Both the position numbers and the translations under genes were made by a program. A DNA stretch of 61,721 nt. Origin: an uncultured Acidobacteriota bacterium (GTDB lineage Bacteria > Acidobacteriota > Terriglobia > Terriglobales > Acidobacteriaceae). Positions 57,238 to 61,721 of this stretch are shown piece after piece (position 1 is the stretch's first letter; each line of letters starts with the position of its first letter). Under the pieces are notes generated by a model, which was not told the origin of the DNA, did no database searches, and saw nothing but the letters and a program-made list of their open reading frames with translations. The stretch lies in the NCBI GenBank assembly GCA_903832295.1, contig CAILAZ010000174.1, forward strand, positions 1 to 61,721, in the 5' to 3' direction.

Positions 57238-60024
57238 TCACTGCTCCATTAAAATTGCGCCATCGATTCGCTTCAATTGCGTCTTGGCATCTCCCACTAC
57301 GACAATCACGAAATCGTCGAGGTTCAACTTCCTTGCAATTACATCCTTTGCCTCGCTCAGCCGGATGCCTTTAAGTATCTGCTCCTCCCTCGCCAGGTAA
57401 TCCTTCGGCCGGTCATAGAGAGAGATCATTCTCAGAATATCGCTCAGGCTATCCAGACGCTCAAATGCAGCCGCCCTGGATCTGGTGATCGCCCCTTGTG
57501 TTGCACTCAGAGTCTCCGGCGAGAAGGCATCTCCGTAACTTCCCAGGATCCTCCGGAATTCGACCAGCGCCTCACTTGTGACACTAGCCTGGATGCTCGC
57601 GTACGCGTCAAACGTATTCAGCTCAAGGCTGTTATCTAAAGTTGAGAACGCGCCATACGTGTAGCCTTTCTTGAGCCGGAGAATATCGAACAGCATTCCA
57701 TTGGAGCCGTTGCCCAGCATATAATTCACTATCTCAAACGGATAGTAATCGGGGCTCTCGTACGGCACAAATATCCGGCTGAATCTCACCATCGACTGTT
57801 GGGCTCCCGGATTATCGATGAAGTAGATCTTCCCGGTCGTTTTCGGCTCCTTGACGATCAAATGCGGAATGTCAATCTCACTACCTTTCCAGCGCTTTGA
57901 CAGTCCATCCAATGCATCTGCGCACTTTGTAAGGTCAGCATCCCCCACAACATTGAAATACGCCGCCTGCGGCGACACATATTTGTTATAGAACTCCCTC
58001 ACATCCTCAATTGTGATCGCACTCAGACTCGCCTCCGTACCATAGCTGGGGTACGCAAGACGGCTGTCGGAGCCGTAGAGCAGCTTTCGGGAGGCGCTTC
58101 TCGCGATTGTGTCAGGCGACCTCTTGTCTTGCAGCATCTCTGAGCGAATCTTTGATTTGACTCGCTCCAAACTCGTCGCCTCAAACCTGGGATTCAACAC
58201 AATATCTTCCAAGATCGCCACAGACTCCGGAAATGTAGTTGCCGTAGAAAACCCTGACATACTAATTGCGTCGCTCGACGCGCTGATGTTCAGAGTGGAT
58301 GCCAATTGGCTTAGATCCCTGCTCAACTGCTCCGCAGTGCGTGTTTTCGTGCCTTCGTTGAGCATAAGCGCGGTAACATACGCCAAGCCCATCTTCCCCG
58401 CAGGGTCAAGCAGCATTCCGCCCTTGATCACCAGCTCGTACTGAACAAGCGGCACCCCATTCCTCGTGATGCCATTCACTATCATCCCGTTACTGAGCTT
58501 CTTGCTCCACACAGACGGAGAGGTGATGCTCGGCGAATTCGAAAGATAGTCCGGCTCATGCGACCGGTCAAAAGACGAGGGCGTCTTTACATATTCCGCA
58601 TCATCTACGATTGCGCCCTCTGCCGATCTCATCTTCTGTTCATCCACCTTCTCTTCTGCAAGGTTGGCCGCCCTTGCTCCATCGATCGCCAACTCCTTGT
58701 GGCCTTTGGGGACAATGCTGATGGAGAGCGATGGCTTGTTCTTGAAGTACTTCTCATAGGCTCGCATGACATCTGCAACCGTCAGTGCGTTGATTTCCTT
58801 CAAGTCCGTCTTCACTTGGAGCGGGTTTCCGGCAAACTCATTATTCGTCGCCAGCGACATGGCTTTCCCGAGCGTTGTTGACACTGTGTAATACGCATTG
58901 CGCTCAGACACGAGCTTATATTTTCTGAGAGCAGCCGGGTCATAGCCATTCTTCTCGAACACTGAGAACGCCTCTGTAATCGCCTTCTGGATGTCGTTAA
59001 GGCCCACTCCGTCCTTTGCGATAACGGCAAGGGTCGAATACCCCGCAATCTCTCGTGAAGAACTATACCCTGATGCGTACGAGGCCAGGTGCTTGTCGGT
59101 AATCAAGCACTTGTAAAGTGGAGATGACTTGCCTGACGCGAAAGCATCCAGAAAGGCATTGATCGCATACACGTCTTTGTTCTTGATATCCACTGTGGGA
59201 TAGATGACGTCGATCATTGCAACCGGAGCGTAACTATCCTCAAAGTAGATCCGCTTGCCCTCGCTCAGGCGGATATTCTCCGGCTTCGGCTTTTCTATCT
59301 GGGGACCTCTCTTGATCTCACCAAAGTACTTTGTCACGAGCCGCTTCGCCAGGCTCACGTCAAAGTCCCCGGACAGCACCAGCGTTGCGTTATTGGGCAC
59401 GTAGTAGCTGTCGTGAAAAGCCTTCACATCCTCCAGGCTCGCATTGCGCAGGTCCGGTATCTTTCCTATGACCGTCCAACTGTAAGGGTGGCCCGCCGGA
59501 AAGAGTTCCGCCGACAGAATTGGCTGGAGCTGACCGTACGCCTTGTTGTCGTAGTTCTGTCTCTTCTCGTTGGACACGATGTCTATCTCACGCTCCAGCC
59601 CCTTCTGGGTGACTGTGTTCATGAAATAGCCCATTCTCTCTGACTCCATCCACAACACTTTCTCAAGCGCATCCCGTGGAACTTGTTCGTAATACAGCGT
59701 CCCGTCAAAGTTCGTGCTGCCGTTGAAAGTCCCCCCGAGTTTCGCAATATTATTGAAGAAGTAGTTCCGCGGCATATTTTCCGAACGCTGGAACATCAGG
59801 TGTTCAAATAGGTGGGCAAAGCCAGTCTTCCCCGTGGTCTCCCTGTTTGATCCCACATGATACTGGATCGCCAATGCAACAATGGGAACTGACGCATCCC
59901 TTACTAAGAGGACCTTCAATCCGTTATCCAATGTCAAGGACTCGTACTTCGCGTCGAAGGAAGCACCGCACAAAGGGCTGAACCCGAGTGTCAGCAGTGC
60001 AAGAATAGATAGAACTCTTCTCAT
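57238..60024 (-). CDS. M16-family zinc metallopeptidase (active, two-unit form)
   Basis: Secreted zinc peptidase of 928 residues. Signal peptide about 1-21 (ending PLCGAS). The N-terminal M16 unit has the inverted zinc motif HLFEH (His71, Glu74, His75) and the downstream ESERMGY glutamates; an M16C-like middle and a second, inactive M16 unit follow, where IRLKKGYTYGAFS carries the Arg/Tyr-type pair of the C-terminal half. The length is that of full two-unit PqqL-like peptidases. It is cotranscribed with, and downstream of, an M16 protein lacking the zinc motif. AGGGAA precedes the ATG at 60024; the frame to 60063 is not needed. Periplasmic peptide degradation is the expected role. Confidence 0.9.
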   Translation of the reverse strand: MRRVLSILALLTLGFSPLCGASFDAKYESLTLDNGLKVLLVRDASVPIVALAIQYHVGSNRETTGKTGFAHLFEHLMFQRSENMPRNYFFNNIAKLGGTFNGSTNFDGTLYYEQVPRDALEKVLWMESERMGYFMNTVTQKGLEREIDIVSNEKRQNYDNKAYGQLQPILSAELFPAGHPYSWTVIGKIPDLRNASLEDVKAFHDSYYVPNNATLVLSGDFDVSLAKRLVTKYFGEIKRGPQIEKPKPENIRLSEGKRIYFEDSYAPVAMIDVIYPTVDIKNKDVYAINAFLDAFASGKSSPLYKCLITDKHLASYASGYSSSREIAGYSTLAVIAKDGVGLNDIQKAITEAFSVFEKNGYDPAALRKYKLVSERNAYYTVSTTLGKAMSLATNNEFAGNPLQVKTDLKEINALTVADVMRAYEKYFKNKPSLSISIVPKGHKELAIDGARAANLAEEKVDEQKMRSAEGAIVDDAEYVKTPSSFDRSHEPDYLSNSPSITSPSVWSKKLSNGMIVNGITRNGVPLVQYELVIKGGMLLDPAGKMGLAYVTALMLNEGTKTRTAEQLSRDLSQLASTLNISASSDAISMSGFSTATTFPESVAILEDIVLNPRFEATSLERVKSKIRSEMLQDKRSPDTIARSASRKLLYGSDSRLAYPSYGTEASLSAITIEDVREFYNKYVSPQAAYFNVVGDADLTKCADALDGLSKRWKGSEIDIPHLIVKEPKTTGKIYFIDNPGAQQSMVRFSRIFVPYESPDYYPFEIVNYMLGNGSNGMLFDILRLKKGYTYGAFSTLDNSLELNTFDAYASIQASVTSEALVEFRRILGSYGDAFSPETLSATQGAITRSRAAAFERLDSLSDILRMISLYDRPKDYLAREEQILKGIRLSEAKDVIARKLNLDDFVIVVVGDAKTQLKRIDGAILMEQ

Positions 60025-60067
60025 AAGATGATTCCCTTGCGAGGTGCTCTTTCCTACGGACAACTTG

Positions 60068-60120
60068 GGTAGTCATCTGTGCCGCGTGTCGGTCAGAGCC
60101 GCGCGGCACGGATGACTACC
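60068..60120. repeat. Long inverted repeat between the two M16 genes
   Basis: Arms 60068-60086 and 60102-60120 (19 bases) are complementary except for one G:T pair, with a 15-base loop. It fills most of the intergenic space. It may end or attenuate transcription after the first M16 gene, stabilise the RNA, or be a member of a dispersed hairpin family. Confidence 0.65.
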
Positions 60121-60135
60121 CGATGGAATAAGCCT

Positions 60136-61698
60136 CTAGTTGAGTGGAATGAGGTGGATCGTGCCGTCTCCGTATTGTTTCGCAATCCCGTCGAGGGTAC
60201 GCCCGCCAAACTTGTTTGCCATGGCATCGATGGTAGATTGGTTCGGCAGCCCTTTATCCGCGCCAGCCTTGCTCTCCTCGATATTTCCGCCCACGAGGAT
60301 AACCAACTGGTCCGGCCTTATCCATTTCTGCGCCACCCTCTTGATGTCTGCCAGAGTTACCTTATCGTATCTCGCCTCGTAGGTATCAAAGTGATCCATG
60401 GGGCGGCTGTCGTACTCCAACATCGCAAAGTTCCATAGAGTCGCGCTGATCCCGGAGAACTCGGAGGGAAATGCATTCAGGCGGGCTTTCTTTGCCATGG
60501 CCAACTCGGCCTCCGTTACCTGTCCTGCCCGCATGTTCTCAATGAGTTCAAGAATCAATTGGCTGGCAAACACAACCGTGGAGTTCTTGGTCTGGCAGAA
60601 TGCCATGAAGGTACTCGGGTATCGAGTTCCGCCCGTGTAGCTGGATCGAGCCGTATACGCGAGGCCATTGTCGGTGCGAACCACCTTCGTGATCTTGGAC
60701 GCAAACGATCCGCCCCCGAGGATATAGTTCATGAGATCGACAGCCGGGTAATCGGGATCATCCTCAACGATTCCCAGATGCCCAATCTCAATGACGCCCT
60801 GGTTCGGAAGAACCTCGGGCTGCACCATGTACACTCCGGCTTTCGCCACCTGTTGGACCACCGGGATCGGCGGTACCGCCTTTTCAGCCGCACGCCATTT
60901 CCCGAACGTCTCTTCCAGTTTCTTCATCATTTCCGGTTTGCTGAAATCGCCCGTAACGATCAGGATCGCATTGTTCGAGCCCCAATATTTCCTATGCCAT
61001 GCAATCAGATCTTCGCGCGTAATGTTGTTGACGGTCGATTCTGTCATCTGCGCGGTAATCGGCGAGTCCTCCCCATAGATCAGGCGGTTATAGGTCCTCG
61101 ACGTGACTGACGACACGTTCTTGTTGCGATTTCTAATCCCTGGAAGCGCCAGGTCTTTTTCCCGGCGCAGCTTATCCTCAGGGAAAGCCGGGTTGTTCAG
61201 GATATCCATCCAGATCTTCAGTCCTTCATCCAGGGAGCGCATGTGTATCGATAAGTTCGTGGGTGAAACTGATCCGGCAAGGAAGTCAATGCGCTCGTTG
61301 ATTTGTTCTCCGGTCATCGACGCAGTGCCGCCCTTGCGCATGAGAGTGCTGGTGAAGCCATCCACCCCCAGTTTGTCTTTGGGCTCCAGAAAAGGCCCGG
61401 TGCGCATGATCAGAGATGCATTGAACCACGGGATATCGTGATCTTCTGCGATGTACACCACCAGGCCGTTTGACAGTGTCGTTCGGAATTCAGCTGGCTT
61501 CGGCGGCTTGAAGTTCAGCGGCGGATAGATGAGCTTCTCAGGACGTGGTCCCTCGGGAACTTCGGCGGAAGCAACGGCGGACATGGCCTTCTTCGCCGGG
61601 GTCGGCACAACTTTGGGCGTCTGGGAAAAACCTGCCGTTGCCAGCGCGAATACCAGCAGGAATGGCATCAGGGATCGAGTTACTCTGTATTTCTGCAT
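60136..61698 (-). CDS. M16-family peptidase-like protein lacking the zinc motif
   Basis: Secreted M16-fold protein of 520 residues. Signal peptide about 1-25 (ending GFSQT). Where active members have HxxEH the sequence reads GVDGFTSTLMRKGG, so it cannot bind zinc in the usual way. The C-terminal half keeps the R-x-NGLAY feature (VVRTDNGLAYTARSS) that contacts substrate in the partner half. It resembles the non-catalytic partner of heteromeric M16 enzymes and lies directly upstream of the active M16 gene, so a two-protein peptidase is likely. AAAGGA lies before the ATG at 61698; the gene begins 23 bases inside the window edge. Confidence 0.88.
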   Translation of the reverse strand: MQKYRVTRSLMPFLLVFALATAGFSQTPKVVPTPAKKAMSAVASAEVPEGPRPEKLIYPPLNFKPPKPAEFRTTLSNGLVVYIAEDHDIPWFNASLIMRTGPFLEPKDKLGVDGFTSTLMRKGGTASMTGEQINERIDFLAGSVSPTNLSIHMRSLDEGLKIWMDILNNPAFPEDKLRREKDLALPGIRNRNKNVSSVTSRTYNRLIYGEDSPITAQMTESTVNNITREDLIAWHRKYWGSNNAILIVTGDFSKPEMMKKLEETFGKWRAAEKAVPPIPVVQQVAKAGVYMVQPEVLPNQGVIEIGHLGIVEDDPDYPAVDLMNYILGGGSFASKITKVVRTDNGLAYTARSSYTGGTRYPSTFMAFCQTKNSTVVFASQLILELIENMRAGQVTEAELAMAKKARLNAFPSEFSGISATLWNFAMLEYDSRPMDHFDTYEARYDKVTLADIKRVAQKWIRPDQLVILVGGNIEESKAGADKGLPNQSTIDAMANKFGGRTLDGIAKQYGDGTIHLIPLN

Positions 61699-61721
61699 CG
61701 TCGTATCCTTTCCGGATCGCA

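Noticed and set aside
57058-57252. Short open frame in the gap before the M16 genes
   Set aside because: No ribosome site or domain-like sequence, and it overlaps the end of the M16 gene on the other strand.

Overview
The window reads as chromosomal DNA from a soil-type Gram-negative bacterium, most likely an acidobacterium (Terriglobia-like). This rests on two Oar-type TonB-dependent receptors with an N-terminal carboxypeptidase-regulatory-like domain or the matching barrel end, a secreted PIG-L protein, very large DUF11/SdrD-type envelope proteins, and moderately GC-rich DNA with compact operons. The taxonomic placement is inference from gene content; there is no rRNA in the window. I saw no tRNA, CRISPR array, insertion sequence or prophage.

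Left part (1-11.4 kb): the end of a TonB-dependent receptor, a terminator, then a ten-gene set on the minus strand. In transcription order it is a CoA-transferase, two acyl-CoA dehydrogenases, EtfB, EtfA, FixC, FixX, a MaoC hydratase, a GntP-type permease and a LysR regulator. The order resembles the E. coli ydiF-ydiO-ydiQRST region. It suggests import of a short organic acid, activation by CoA transfer, alpha-beta dehydrogenation with electrons passed through ETF to FixCX and the quinone pool, and hydration of the enoyl-CoA.

Signal transduction block (12.1-27.7 kb): a 1.2-1.3 kDa-residue-class hybrid histidine kinase (about 1280 residues) and a CheY-like protein run leftwards. Divergent from them is a ten-gene plus-strand run: REC-PP2C phosphatase, RsbW-like kinase, STAS protein, CheA-REC, methyl-accepting protein, porin-like protein, short phosphate-binding-like protein, CheW, CheB and CheR. 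Most junctions overlap by 4-8 bases. The run couples a chemosensory pathway to an Rsb-type partner switch and has no free CheY; the REC-PP2C protein is the natural output.

Catabolic block (27.7-39.4 kb): a minus-strand operon of TonB-dependent receptor, argininosuccinate-lyase-family enzyme, GlmS-like SIS protein without a glutaminase domain, ROK regulator and APC permease. Divergent from it is a secreted PIG-L deacetylase-like protein. The shared intergenic region carries repeats of the form CTTTAC(A/T)AAG. The set looks like uptake and breakdown of a sugar-amine or sugar-amino-acid conjugate.

Envelope block (39.5-52.8 kb): four minus-strand genes encode a small DUF11-like secreted protein, a 952-residue DUF11 repeat protein, a roughly 2000-residue multidomain protein ending in an apparent outer-membrane barrel, and a 1243-residue beta-helix/SdrD protein. 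The two large secreted proteins share a C-terminal module of about 117 residues with four aligned cysteines and the same final residues, EVKLN. I consider this the best candidate for an undescribed surface export or display system.

Right part (53-61.7 kb): a GMC-type oxidoreductase, a second methyl-accepting protein without a visible HAMP, a DUF4920-like secreted protein, and a pair of M16 peptidase-family proteins of which one has HxxEH and the other has lost it.
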